The notes under the pieces: generated by a model | The model's input: the letters and a program-made list of their open reading frames with translations, nothing else | Database searches by the model: none | Told to the model about the DNA's origin: nothing | Assembly: GCF_000813725.1 (NCBI RefSeq) | Contig: NZ_JWLD01000002.1 | Location: 186,001-250,000, forward strand | DNA from: Leisingera sp. ANG-Vp | Lineage (GTDB): Bacteria > Pseudomonadota > Alphaproteobacteria > Rhodobacterales > Rhodobacteraceae | DNA length: 64,000 nt | Direction: 5' to 3' | Position numbers and translations under genes: made by a program | Shown: in pieces, positions 1 to 7,218 of the stretch | How positions within the stretch are numbered: the stretch's first letter is position 1 | Layout of the letters: each line of letters opens with the position of its first letter

Positions 1-426
1 GCGGTCCTGGATGCCAAAGACGCCGAACTGGCGAAAAAGGATGCCGAGATCGATGATCTGAAGGGCAAGCAGTTGTCCGATGCCGACCTTGACAAGCGGG
101 TTGCGGCCCGCGCCAAGCTGGTTGGCGATGCTGTCAAGGTCGACCAGAGCGTGAAGACCGAAGGCCTGTCGGACGCTGCGATCCGCAAAGCAGTCGTTGC
201 CGCAAAGCTGGGCGATGCCGCGATTGAAGGCAAATCCGATGCCTATATCGAAGCCCGGTTCGACGTGCTGGCAGAGGACGCCGCCAAGGGTGATCCCTTT
301 GCCGACACCCTGAAGTCCGGCATCGAAAGCGGTGCGGGCGCTTCGCTGGCGGACAAGGCCTATCAGGAAAGCCTGACCGAAATGAGCGATGCCTGGAAGG
401 GCGGCGCCGAGCAGAAGGGGGCATAA
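1..426 (+). CDS. DUF2213-type phage head protein, C-terminal part (start outside window)
   Basis: The reading frame is open from base 1 and stops at 424-426, so the gene is truncated by the window edge. The visible 141 residues begin in a Lys/Asp/Glu-rich coiled-coil-like stretch (AKDAEL, KKDAEI), followed by a helical tail with DKRVAARAKL and GKSDAYIEARFD. This tail is typical of the C-terminus of DUF2213 proteins, which sit between portal and capsid genes in many siphophages and are thought to act as scaffold or prohead protease. An internal TTG at 73 could be misread as a start, but the coding pattern continues through it. The position immediately before the cement and capsid genes supports the call. 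Confidence 0.72.
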   Translation, partial: AVLDAKDAELAKKDAEIDDLKGKQLSDADLDKRVAARAKLVGDAVKVDQSVKTEGLSDAAIRKAVVAAKLGDAAIEGKSDAYIEARFDVLAEDAAKGDPFADTLKSGIESGAGASLADKAYQESLTEMSDAWKGGAEQKGA

Positions 427-429
427 GCG

Positions 430-912
430 ATGGCTGTGCAGACCAACTATTCCGACAATATGGCGGCCGCCCTTGCGGGCATGATCGCCAACTCCGAGCC
501 GAATGTGCTGATCTCGCGCGAGGTGGAGGCCGCCGCGGGCCTGGGGTTCGGCGTTCCCGTGATCCAGGGCACCTCGGACAACCAGTGCGATGCTGTCTCG
601 GCCAGCACCGACAGCGTGATCGGCATCACCGTGCGCGACCAGTCCACCACCGATGACACCTTCGCCCAGAACGAGTCTGCGCTGCTGATGCGCAAGGGCG
701 TGATCTGGGTGACCGTGACCGATGCCGGCGGCGTGTCCGCGGGTGATGAAATCTGGGTGAAGGTGGCGGACGGCACCTTTTCCAATACCGATGAGGGCTC
801 GGATGGCTCGATCAAACTGGCCGGCTGCCGCTGGGAAACCAGCGCTGCGAACGGCGCCCTCGCGAAAATCCGCGTCAATCTGGACGTGCCGGCCGTTGCC
901 GGTGCCAGCTAA
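430..912 (+). CDS. Phage capsid cement (decoration) protein, DUF2190/Gp24-like
   Basis: The 160-residue protein is mostly beta-strand in character, with short Gly/Asp turns and motifs such as SVIGITVRDQS and GDEIWVKVADG. This is the pattern of DUF2190 or Gp24-like cement proteins that decorate the outside of HK97-fold capsids and lock the capsomers. It starts three bases after the stop of the upstream head gene and lies directly before the major capsid gene, the normal place for this family. No signal peptide or membrane segment is present. The family is assigned from length, beta-rich pattern and gene order, so a different small head protein cannot be excluded. Confidence 0.7.
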   Translation: MAVQTNYSDNMAAALAGMIANSEPNVLISREVEAAAGLGFGVPVIQGTSDNQCDAVSASTDSVIGITVRDQSTTDDTFAQNESALLMRKGVIWVTVTDAGGVSAGDEIWVKVADGTFSNTDEGSDGSIKLAGCRWETSAANGALAKIRVNLDVPAVAGAS

Positions 913-924
913 GGAGGCTGAGCA

Positions 925-1878
925 ATGAACAACATGACCACCCAGCAGTTCAACGACGCCATGCAGGCGTCGCTGGGCTTCGCGGTCAAACAGACCTCGC
1001 ACATCGAGGCTGGCGTCTACCGCACCAAGTACCCGGAGCTGAACTACGCCGAGCTGATCCCGGTCGATACCTCGGCGGGCGAGTTCGTGAAGTCCGTCAC
1101 TTACTATTGGATGGACGGCGCAGGCGCCGCGAAATGGCTGAACGGCAACGGCAAGGATGTGCCGCTCGTCGGCGCCCAGATGGCGCAGCACGAAACCGCT
1201 GTCCACACCGCGGGCATCGGCTACGGTTACGGCTTCGAAGAAGTGAACCAGGCGCGCCTGCTTGGCGTCCCTCTGGATGGCGAAAAGGCCCGCCTGGCGC
1301 GCCGTGCCTACGAGGAAATGGTCTACAACGTTTCCCTCAATGGCGACGCCGACAAAGGGTTCGAGGGCCTGTACAGCTACACCGGCGTGCCGCAGGCCTC
1401 CGTTGCAGCCGACGGCACCGGTAACTCGACGCTCTGGGAAAACAAGACCCCGGATCAGATCATCCGCGATGTGAATGCGGCGCTGACGGGCATCGTCACC
1501 GCAACCAAGGAAACCGAGCTGGCAGACACGCTTGTGCTGCCCACCGAGCGGTTCAACTACATCGCCTCGACCCGGCTGACCGACAGCACCATGACCATTC
1601 TGGAGTTCATCCAGAAGGCCAACGTTTACACGGCTCAGACCGGACGTCCGCTGACCATCCGCGGCAAGCGCGGTCTGCTGACCAAGGGGGCAGGCGGCAC
1701 GGCCCGGATGATCACCTACCGCCGGGCGCCGGACGTTCTGAAGCTGCACATCCCGATGGTGCACCGGTTCTTCCCGGTGCAGATCGAGGGCTTCCAGTTC
1801 ACCATCCCGGGCATGTTCCGCCTCGGCGGCCTTGATTGGCGCCTGCCCAAGGCTGGCTCTTACCGCGACGGTATCTAA
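925..1878 (+). CDS. Major capsid protein, DUF2184 (HK97-fold) family
   Basis: The 317-residue protein forms the icosahedral shell. Features typical of the DUF2184 capsid family are the N-terminal helix, the ELIPVDTSAGEF segment, the GYGYGFEEVNQARLLG region around residues 94-109, and the C-terminal domain ending in FTIPGMFRLGGLDWRLP. An AAGG-type Shine-Dalgarno (aaggaggctgagca) sits just before the ATG. Length matches the family (about 300-330 residues). It follows the cement protein at 12 bases, and the order DUF2213-DUF2190-DUF2184 is a well known head module. No delta domain or protease cleavage site is obvious. Confidence 0.85.
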   Translation: MNNMTTQQFNDAMQASLGFAVKQTSHIEAGVYRTKYPELNYAELIPVDTSAGEFVKSVTYYWMDGAGAAKWLNGNGKDVPLVGAQMAQHETAVHTAGIGYGYGFEEVNQARLLGVPLDGEKARLARRAYEEMVYNVSLNGDADKGFEGLYSYTGVPQASVAADGTGNSTLWENKTPDQIIRDVNAALTGIVTATKETELADTLVLPTERFNYIASTRLTDSTMTILEFIQKANVYTAQTGRPLTIRGKRGLLTKGAGGTARMITYRRAPDVLKLHIPMVHRFFPVQIEGFQFTIPGMFRLGGLDWRLPKAGSYRDGI

Positions 1879-1931
1879 GCCGGACCGGGGCCGGGAAACC
1901 GGCCTTGCATTCCTACAGTGGAGGAACCATC

Positions 1932-2300
1932 ATGAAGATCATCAACACCACCAAAGGCGATCTCGGTCTTTCCGAGGTGCACATTGTTCCGGCTCTCGGT
2001 TTCATCGAAATGACCGAGGAACTGCTGGAGCAGGCAATGGTTTCGCCGGTTGTCCAGGCCTGGTTTGACGAGGGCATGCTGGTCGAGGATGGCGGCACCT
2101 CCGATGCGCGCCAGCCGGTGGAGATGACCGGGCGAGAGGCAATTGTTGCTGGCGTTATCCGCGGGCTCGGCGAGGACGACTTCACCAAAGGTGGCAAGCC
2201 CGAGGTTGACGCAATCAATGACGTTCTCCCGAAAGTCGCCGAGCCGGTAACCGCGGCGGAGCGCGATGCGGTGTGGGCAAAGATGGAGGATGAGGCGTGA
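1932..2300 (+). CDS. Hypothetical phage head-region protein (122 aa)
   Basis: The start is set at ATG 1932, preceded by gtggaggaacc as ribosome binding site; a longer in-frame start at 1836 would overlap the capsid gene and lacks such a site. The protein is acidic. It has a short beta-rich N-terminus (KIINTTKGDLGL) and a helical C-terminal half with AIVAGVIRGLGEDDF and AAERDAVWAKMEDEA. I do not recognise the family. It lies between the major capsid gene and the connector genes, and its stop overlaps the next start by 4 bases, so it is part of the head-completion operon. A role in head decoration or connector assembly is only positional inference. Confidence 0.7.
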   Translation: MKIINTTKGDLGLSEVHIVPALGFIEMTEELLEQAMVSPVVQAWFDEGMLVEDGGTSDARQPVEMTGREAIVAGVIRGLGEDDFTKGGKPEVDAINDVLPKVAEPVTAAERDAVWAKMEDEA

Positions 2301-2563
2301 GCAATCCTCTCGATTCCATTGGAGCGCCGCATGGTGCGACCGCCCCGGCACGCGACATTGTTCCGGTCAGCGCCCCTGCGACCGATGAAGCGCTGGCAAC
2401 GCCCGCCCGATCGTTTCTGGTCCTAACCTCCGGAACAGTGAGCGTGACGACCCTGGAGGGCAATGACCGGACTTTCGACGTCGAGGCCGGGCTGCATATC
2501 TCGTGCGCGATCACGCATGTTCTGGCCGCCACTACGGCCGACATTCTGGCGTATGTGAAATGA
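2297..2563 (+). CDS. Small phage structural protein, resembling spike-base proteins
   Basis: The 88-residue protein starts with an ATGA overlap (2297-2300) with the upstream stop, indicating translational coupling. It has a Pro/Ala-rich N-terminus and then a short beta-rich domain (FLVLTSGTVSVTTLEGN, LAATTADILAYVK). The pattern of a residue-poor leader followed by repeated short strands resembles the small spike base proteins found in Rhodobacter phage-like elements, but the match is by eye only. It could equally be a small head fibre or decoration protein. No membrane segment is seen. Confidence 0.6.
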   Translation: MSNPLDSIGAPHGATAPARDIVPVSAPATDEALATPARSFLVLTSGTVSVTTLEGNDRTFDVEAGLHISCAITHVLAATTADILAYVK

Positions 2564-2949
2564 CTGCAACCGTAGCTGGGTGGATCGCCTACGCCGCGCC
2601 CCGGGGGGACACGGTGGCAGATGACGCAGCCAGTGCCTCGGCGCTGGTGCGAGCGCAGGATTACATCGACTTCCACTATGCAAACCGCTTTGGCGGGGCT
2701 GTGGCCGTTGATCAAGATGTGCTGGATGCTTCGGTCTATGAGGCCGCGAAATCTGAACTCGCCACCCCGGGCTTTTGGTCCAAGACCTACACGCCTGATC
2801 AGCAGAAGGTTCTGACAGAGGTGAAGGGCATCAAATGGACCGTTCGGGGGGATGCCAGCGGCACTGATGCCGCAACGCCGGTCAGCACCAAGATCGAGAG
2901 CATGCTGCGGCCCTATCTGGTGCCTCTTGTTGGAGCGTTTGCGGTATGA
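2560..2949 (+). CDS. Head-tail connector protein, DnaT-like family
   Basis: The start is ATG 2560, which overlaps the previous stop by 4 bases; an in-frame upstream ATG at 2503 would lie inside the previous gene and lacks support. The 129-residue protein has a mainly helical layout: residues 20-40 (DDAASASALVRAQDYIDF) followed by YEAAKSELATPGFW and a C-terminal TKIESMLRPYL. This is the pattern of the phage family usually annotated as DnaT-like single-stranded DNA-binding protein, which sits at the connector position and is probably a head completion adaptor rather than a replication protein. The neighbours on both sides overlap it, consistent with a stoichiometric structural operon. Confidence 0.62.
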   Translation: MTATVAGWIAYAAPRGDTVADDAASASALVRAQDYIDFHYANRFGGAVAVDQDVLDASVYEAAKSELATPGFWSKTYTPDQQKVLTEVKGIKWTVRGDASGTDAATPVSTKIESMLRPYLVPLVGAFAV

Positions 2950-3362
2950 GCGGCGCCGATATCGCCGAAGAGATCGCCGCAGCGCTTGCAGAGGCAGGGG
3001 AAGCGGTTGGAGACGGCCCTTTGCTCTGCACGCTGCGCAAGGCGGCTGAGGGCGCTAAATTGAACCCGCGCAATGTCGGCGCCGATGGTCTGCCGGTCAC
3101 GTCGGCTGATACACTTCATGAACTGACGGCAGTTCAAAGCTTTCAGCAGGTCCGCGATGCTTCCGGCACGCTGCTGGCGCAACAGGTCCGCAAGGTCACC
3201 GTGAATGCTACCGGCGCTGAGCCGAAAGAAGGCGACCACATTGCCGTTGGGGTTGCATTGGCGGATGCTGCAGAGGACACTAAATACTTACGCATTGAGA
3301 AGGTGATCCCGTTCGCTCCCGGCGGCGTGGCGCTTTCGTATGACTTGGAGCTGGAAACCTGA
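2946..3362 (+). CDS. Hypothetical phage neck/connector protein (138 aa)
   Basis: The gene begins with an ATGA overlap (2946-2949). The 138-residue product has an acidic helical N-terminus (IAEEIAAALAEAGEAVG) and a beta-rich C-terminal half that includes VRKVTVNATGAEPKEGDHIAVG and a closing YDLELET. This layout is common among small head-tail joining proteins encoded between the capsid and tail terminator genes. I cannot name a family. Its stop (TGA 3360-3362) overlaps the probable CTG start of the next small gene, so it may drive translation of that gene. Confidence 0.65.
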   Translation: MSGADIAEEIAAALAEAGEAVGDGPLLCTLRKAAEGAKLNPRNVGADGLPVTSADTLHELTAVQSFQQVRDASGTLLAQQVRKVTVNATGAEPKEGDHIAVGVALADAAEDTKYLRIEKVIPFAPGGVALSYDLELET

Positions 3363-3571
3363 CCGATCTGGTACAGCAGAATGCAGACCTGTTTCAGGGC
3401 ATTACCAGCCCCTCGCAGGCCTATACTGTGTACCGCCATCTTGAGGACGGGAATGAAGCGCTTGCGGCTCTGGCTGCTGCTTACCCGGTCGAGATCTTCC
3501 AGGATGCAGACAAGCAAATCCAAAACGCGTTTCTGCTGGGCGTGCTGATGGGGCTCGCGGTCAACATCTGA
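3359..3571 (+). CDS. Small phage protein with a probable CTG start (70 aa)
   Basis: An open frame runs from just after an in-frame TGA at 3341 to the TGA at 3569-3571. It contains no ATG, GTG or TTG near its beginning. The first usable codon is CTG 3359, which overlaps the preceding stop as CTGA, exactly like the ATGA couplings of its neighbours. The product reads as ordinary protein (NADLFQGITSPSQAYTVYRH, then EALAALAAAYPVEIF and a hydrophobic GVLMGLAVNI end), and its third codon positions match the surrounding genes. The only later start is GTG 3428, which would give a 47-residue peptide. Function unknown. The gene fills what would otherwise be a 226-base gap in a tightly packed operon. Confidence 0.6.
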   Translation: MTDLVQQNADLFQGITSPSQAYTVYRHLEDGNEALAALAAAYPVEIFQDADKQIQNAFLLGVLMGLAVNI

Positions 3572-3588
3572 TAATTCGAGAGGGTGCG

Positions 3589-4587
3589 ATGGCATCTCAG
3601 CGACAGGCCTTAGAAGAGGCGCTGCGCAAACTTGAGCCGCGCATTCGGCGTGCGTTCGAGGATGCGATGCGGCGTGCATCCCTGGCGGTCAGTTTGACCC
3701 AAGTGGCCGAGCTGTTAGAGGCGGGGAGGCTGGGCGAGGCCGCGCAGTTGCTGCGCCTGGATCAGTCGGTGCTTTACCCGCTGACAGAAGCTCTGCGCGG
3801 CGGGTTCATCGTCGGCGGCAACCTGGGCGCAGCCGTAGCGCCGAAGAGCCTGGTTGGCTTTTTTGGTTTTAATGGCCGCCACGAGCGCGCCGAATCTTGG
3901 ATCGCGCAGAACGGTGCCCGGTTCATCCAGGGGATTACAGAAGAGAGCGCCCAAACTGTGCAGGCCGCGGTCCAGGCGGGAATACAGCAGGGGCGTTCTT
4001 CCCGTGTGGTTGCGTCCGAGCTTATCGGCCGGCGTGTCGGCAGCCGCCGGGTGGGCGGTCTTCTCGGGCTTACCGCGCAGCAAGCGGACAGCATCATTTC
4101 CGGCCGGTTCAAGCTGGCCAGTGGTGATCCCGCGCTGATGCGGGAGTACCTGGGGCTGAAGTTGCGGGACAGGCGGTTTGACAAGACCATCCTCAAGGCG
4201 GCCCGTGAAGGGCGAGCAATCACCGGGAAACAGTTGGATCAGATCATGGAGGCGCATCGCTCGAAGTCGCTGCGCTACCGGGCGAATGTGGTGGCGAAGT
4301 TCGAGGCGCGTGAGGCGCTGGCAGCCGGTCGCGAAGAGGCCATGCTGCAGCTGATTGACCGGCCGGATGTGGAGGAAGTCACATGCCAGTGGCAGCACAA
4401 CAGGAGCAAGGAGCCGCGCCCGGATCATGTGGCCATGAGCGGCACCGTCGTCTCTCTGGGGGAGGGCTTCCAGTTTCCGGACGGCACGCGAATGCAGCGC
4501 CCGCACGATCCGAACAGCCCTCTGCGGCACCGGATCGGCTGTAACTGCATGGGTATTTACAGGGTGCGACTTCGGAGGGGCGAATGA
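3589..4587 (+). CDS. Phage minor head protein, MuF/SPP1 gp7-like
   Basis: The 332-residue protein is largely helical, with many Arg/Ala-rich amphipathic segments. It ends in the module characteristic of MuF-type head morphogenesis proteins: a DHVAMSG segment, then GEGFQFPDGTRM, PHDPNSPLRHRIGCNC and a terminal beta strand. Such proteins are packaged in a few copies inside the head and help assembly or DNA ejection. A Shine-Dalgarno (gagagggtg) precedes the ATG. The location is unusual: MuF genes normally sit next to the portal gene upstream of the capsid genes, whereas here the gene follows the connector genes. The downstream neck gene overlaps by 4 bases. Confidence 0.78.
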   Translation: MASQRQALEEALRKLEPRIRRAFEDAMRRASLAVSLTQVAELLEAGRLGEAAQLLRLDQSVLYPLTEALRGGFIVGGNLGAAVAPKSLVGFFGFNGRHERAESWIAQNGARFIQGITEESAQTVQAAVQAGIQQGRSSRVVASELIGRRVGSRRVGGLLGLTAQQADSIISGRFKLASGDPALMREYLGLKLRDRRFDKTILKAAREGRAITGKQLDQIMEAHRSKSLRYRANVVAKFEAREALAAGREEAMLQLIDRPDVEEVTCQWQHNRSKEPRPDHVAMSGTVVSLGEGFQFPDGTRMQRPHDPNSPLRHRIGCNCMGIYRVRLRRGE

Positions 4588-5021
4588 GCAAGAGCTTCGA
4601 ACTGCAGCTTGCGGAGTGGGCAGGTCAGACGGAAGGCGACATCAAATTTGTCGCAGCGGAGGCAACTCAAGACCTGATGGAGGCAGCGCAGACTACCCAG
4701 CTGGGCATCACTCAGGGCGCCACCAGCTTCGAGGAGGGTAAGATCCCAGTCGGGCCGACCAAAGATCTGGTCAACTCGCTGATGAGCGGCCTCAACGGCT
4801 CGTCTATTGCTGATGGCCAGGCCAGCTATGCGGTCGCAATTGGCAGCTTCGAACTGGGCGATGTAATGCAGTTCGAGTGGACCCAAGAGTACGCAGCCGC
4901 AATTGAGTTCGGGTGGACAACCAGCACCGGCAAGCAGGTGCCCGGCCGGCACTATGTCGGGGCGAACGTGGCCCGCTGGCAGGAGTTCGTTGATGGTGCC
5001 GTGGCGAGGGTTCGCAAATGA
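4584..5021 (+). CDS. HK97 gp10-like neck (head-tail joining) protein
   Basis: The 145-residue protein starts in an ATGA overlap with the minor head gene. Recognisable gp10-type features are the N-terminal helix followed by VPVGPTKDLVNSL-like sequence (here KIPVGPTKDLVNSLMSG, residues 53-69), the YAAAIEFGW strand-turn and PGRHYVGANVARWQEF near the end. The proline-valine-arginine/glycine segment and the closing GR-Y-P/V region are what the family uses to bind between connector and tail. It sits directly before the tail terminator, as in HK97. Confident as neck protein; the detailed subfamily is not resolved. Confidence 0.75.
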   Translation: MSKSFELQLAEWAGQTEGDIKFVAAEATQDLMEAAQTTQLGITQGATSFEEGKIPVGPTKDLVNSLMSGLNGSSIADGQASYAVAIGSFELGDVMQFEWTQEYAAAIEFGWTTSTGKQVPGRHYVGANVARWQEFVDGAVARVRK

Positions 5022-5419
5022 TCCGCGAGAGCGATATTTCCGACGCCCTTGAGGCGCGTCTTGAGGAGGTTGCAGACCTCCCCACCATCATCTGGGAAAA
5101 TGAGGACGCGGATACCGACCCAAAGAAGGAATACATTGTTGTGGAAGCGGTAAGACTGCCTCCGCAGGACAGCACGCTGAACGGGGATGGGGCGATTCAC
5201 CGGGGGTATATGCAGGTCGCTGTTCTGACCGGGCTGGGCAAGCTGGCCCGCCGTGGAGAGCGGTTGGCTGATAGCATCAAAGCCCAATTCTCCATGGGTC
5301 TGAAACTGGACGTCGATGGCGGGAAGATCACCATCAACCGCCCGCCGTTCATTGGCAACGGTTACAAGGATCGCACCCATTGGCGGGTTCCGATCCAGGT
5401 CCACTACGAAGCATCTTAA
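5018..5419 (+). CDS. Tail terminator protein, DUF4128-like
   Basis: The 133-residue product has an alpha-beta layout: an N-terminal helix (RESDISDALEARLEEV), then strands and a helix (GERLADSIKAQF), and finally the strands KITINRPPF and HWRVPIQVHYEAS. This matches DUF4128 or gpU-like tail terminators, which cap the growing tail tube and dock it to the head. It overlaps the neck gene by 4 bases and precedes the tail tube gene, the standard order. No unusual residues are seen. The assignment rests on fold pattern and context. Confidence 0.72.
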   Translation: MIRESDISDALEARLEEVADLPTIIWENEDADTDPKKEYIVVEAVRLPPQDSTLNGDGAIHRGYMQVAVLTGLGKLARRGERLADSIKAQFSMGLKLDVDGGKITINRPPFIGNGYKDRTHWRVPIQVHYEAS

Positions 5420-5438
5420 GCAGCCAATGGAGGTCAAA

Positions 5439-5624
5439 TTGACTGGCAAAACCAAACCGCAGGACACAGAGCAGAAAGCGGCGACAGCCCCGAAGCGCGT
5501 GGAGCTGGTGAACACCAACAAGCGCAACGGTCAGATCGGCCAGACCGCACGCCCGCTGGAAACAGACGCAGCCGCCTGGCTCGCCAAAGGCTGGGCGCGG
5601 AAAACGGCGGGGAACGCCGAGTAA
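5439..5624 (+). CDS. Small basic phage protein (61 aa, TTG start preferred)
   Basis: Two starts are possible: ATG 5427 (65 residues) and TTG 5439 (61 residues). The strong ribosome binding site ggaggtc (5429-5435) includes the ATG itself and lies 4-5 bases before TTG, so the TTG start is preferred. The product is short and basic, with PKRVELVNTNKRNGQIG in the middle and a C-terminal AAAWLAKGWARKT. I do not recognise it. It lies between the tail terminator and tail tube genes and is followed by a hairpin with a T-rich tail. Confidence 0.6.
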   Translation: MTGKTKPQDTEQKAATAPKRVELVNTNKRNGQIGQTARPLETDAAAWLAKGWARKTAGNAE

Positions 5625-5677
5625 CCCCAACGGCTCGCGGGGCAAAGCGGGCATTCCCCACAACCTGAAATAAACGC

Positions 5678-5697
5678 CCCCGCGAGCGGGGTCTTTC
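5678..5697 (+). terminator. Hairpin with T-rich tail before the tail tube gene
   Basis: CCCCG (5678-5682) can pair with CGGGG (5687-5691) around a 4-base loop, followed by TCTTTCT. The stem is short and the T-run broken, so it is more likely an attenuator or 3'-end stabiliser that sets off the highly expressed tail tube message than a full stop. Confidence 0.4.
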
Positions 5698-5713
5698 TGC
5701 ATGGAGAATTGAC

Positions 5714-6202
5714 ATGACGCAGAACTTTATCGGCGACACCATCTATGTTGCTAAGGCATATCCTGCCGCCAACACCGCTGCTGCTTTCGAAGCCCTGACC
5801 TGGGTGCAGGCCAAGGGCCACATCACCCTGCCGCAGCTGGGCGTTTCCCATTCGATGATCGATATTCCCGATCTCGCGACTGGTTTCACCGACGTTGTGA
5901 AGGGCGCGGGGCAGGGTGTCGATACCACCATGACTTTCCGTGAAGTCGATGGTGACGCCGGTCAGGCCGACATCACCCAGCAAGCGGACGACAATGACGG
6001 CATCTTGTGCGTGAAAATTGTGTCCGGCACTGGCGTGGATGCTGGCGACGGCCCGGCACCTGTGGCTGGCGATAAGGTGCAGTACGCGCAGGGGATCGCG
6101 CATAGTCACCAGCCCAATCAAGGCGACAACAACTCGCACAAAGGCTTCCAGGTCGGTTTCCGCCAGAAGAAACCGACCGTCAACGCCACCGAGCCTGCCT
6201 AA
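5714..6202 (+). CDS. Major tail tube protein
   Basis: The 162-residue protein is beta-rich with an early strand pair (NFIGDTIYVAKAYPA), a GTGVDAGDG loop, and the HSHQPNQGDNNSHKGFQVGF stretch near the C-terminus. It is encoded between the tail terminator and the frameshifting chaperone, the invariant position of the tail tube gene in lambda-like phages. A ribosome binding site (tggagaa) precedes the ATG. There is no C-terminal Ig-like domain. The call rests on position, size and beta content; sequence similarity at family level is not visible by eye. Confidence 0.75.
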   Translation: MTQNFIGDTIYVAKAYPAANTAAAFEALTWVQAKGHITLPQLGVSHSMIDIPDLATGFTDVVKGAGQGVDTTMTFREVDGDAGQADITQQADDNDGILCVKIVSGTGVDAGDGPAPVAGDKVQYAQGIAHSHQPNQGDNNSHKGFQVGFRQKKPTVNATEPA

Positions 6203-6295
6203 TTCGCCTCCCCTCGGGGCGGATAGAGGCCGGTGCGGAAAGTGGTTTCACTCGCTCCGGCCCACTTTGAAACCTGAAACCAAGGGATACACACC

Positions 6296-6766
6296 ATGGA
6301 TTTTGCACGCATCAACACCCGCCGTGACGCGGAGCAGGGCGCGACCTGGCATGTTGAGTTTGACGGTGAGCCGCTGTTCAACAAAGACGAGGCAATCGAG
6401 ATGGATTTTCTGGGCCTCGAAAGCGATGCCGGCCGCCGCGCCTCCGCCGCAATGGTCCGAAAGCTCGACAAGAAGAGCAAAGGCAAGCGCAAGAGTACGC
6501 AGTTGAGTGTGCAGGAAATGATCAACGCAGCCGAGGACAGCGAACAAGCCCGCGCCGAGTTCTATTCGAGGCTTTGCACCGGCTGGCGCCGCGTGACCTA
6601 TATTGAGGACGAGGATCTCGACAACCCGGAGGCCAAGCCGGTTCCGATGGAGTTCTCCAGGGAAAACGCGCTGAAACTGTTCAGCACCCGCACCTGGCTG
6701 ATGGAGGGGATTGATCGTTTTTTGGGCGACAAGAGCAACTTCACGCGGGAAATCGTGACCAGCTGA
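6296..6766 (+). CDS. Tail assembly chaperone, G-type product
   Basis: The 156-residue protein is acidic and helical, with FDGEPLFNKDEAIEMDFLG, a Lys-rich linker (KLDKKSKGKRK) and a C-terminal region ending NFTREIVTS. It sits between tail tube and tape measure genes, where phages encode the lambda gpG-type chaperone that coats the tape measure during tail assembly. The sequence T TTT TTG (6718-6724) near its end is a canonical -1 slippery heptamer in the correct frame, and an open frame of 137 codons continues in the -1 frame. The short product would be the unshifted form. Confidence 0.8.
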   Translation: MDFARINTRRDAEQGATWHVEFDGEPLFNKDEAIEMDFLGLESDAGRRASAAMVRKLDKKSKGKRKSTQLSVQEMINAAEDSEQARAEFYSRLCTGWRRVTYIEDEDLDNPEAKPVPMEFSRENALKLFSTRTWLMEGIDRFLGDKSNFTREIVTS

Positions 6767-7137
6767 TCCTCGCTGCTCAGCAGCTGGGGTTCCTGCACAG
6801 CGCGATCGAAATCAAAAAGGCCGATGGCAGCATTGAGCGCACGGAACCCCGGCGTATCCAGGCATACTTGGATGCAGGGCAGGAACCGCCGTTCCCCGAG
6901 CTGAGCGAATACCAGGATCTGATCTGGCGGGCCTTCCTAGAAGTTGGCCCGTCCATGCTGGGCGCCATGGATGAGGTTCCGCTGCCCTGGTCCGAGGTCG
7001 ATGCCTACGCACGCCGCAGTCCGGAAATCATCCATGCCTGGGAGGTGCAGGCGCTGGTCAAGATGAGCCGGGAATACTTGTCCGAACGGCGTAAAGGCGC
7101 TGAGGCACTGACCATGGCCCCGATGGAGCGGGATTGA
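6715..7137 (+). CDS. Tail assembly chaperone, T extension read by -1 frameshift
   Basis: The frame is open from 6715 to the stop at 7135-7137 and reads as protein throughout (QLILAAQQLGFLHSAIEI, then RIQAYLDAGQEPPFPE and LIWRAFLEVGPSMLG). No ATG, GTG or TTG is present before TTG 6868, well inside the conserved-looking sequence, so independent initiation would lose a third of the domain. Ribosomes slipping back one base at 6718-6724 would instead make a fusion of about 280 residues starting at 6296, equivalent to lambda gpG-T. A CTG (6763) overlapping the G stop is a weaker alternative start. Confidence 0.75.
   Translation, partial: SFFGRQEQLHAGNRDQLILAAQQLGFLHSAIEIKKADGSIERTEPRRIQAYLDAGQEPPFPELSEYQDLIWRAFLEVGPSMLGAMDEVPLPWSEVDAYARRSPEIIHAWEVQALVKMSREYLSERRKGAEALTMAPMERD
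6718..6724 (+). other. Programmed -1 ribosomal slippery site (T TTT TTG)
   Basis: In the frame of the chaperone gene the codons read CGT TTT TTG GGC. The heptamer fits X XXY YYZ, so both tRNAs can re-pair after a one-base backward slip. Its location some 40 bases before the zero-frame stop, between tail tube and tape measure genes, is the conserved place for this element in long-tailed phages. Confidence 0.75.
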
Positions 7138-7218
7138 GTTGATCAAGTTCAGCTCGGCCGAAACTTGCAAGCAAACGGAGCCCACTTTGGGGTGGTTTCT
7201 CAGCTCGGGGATTTCCGA

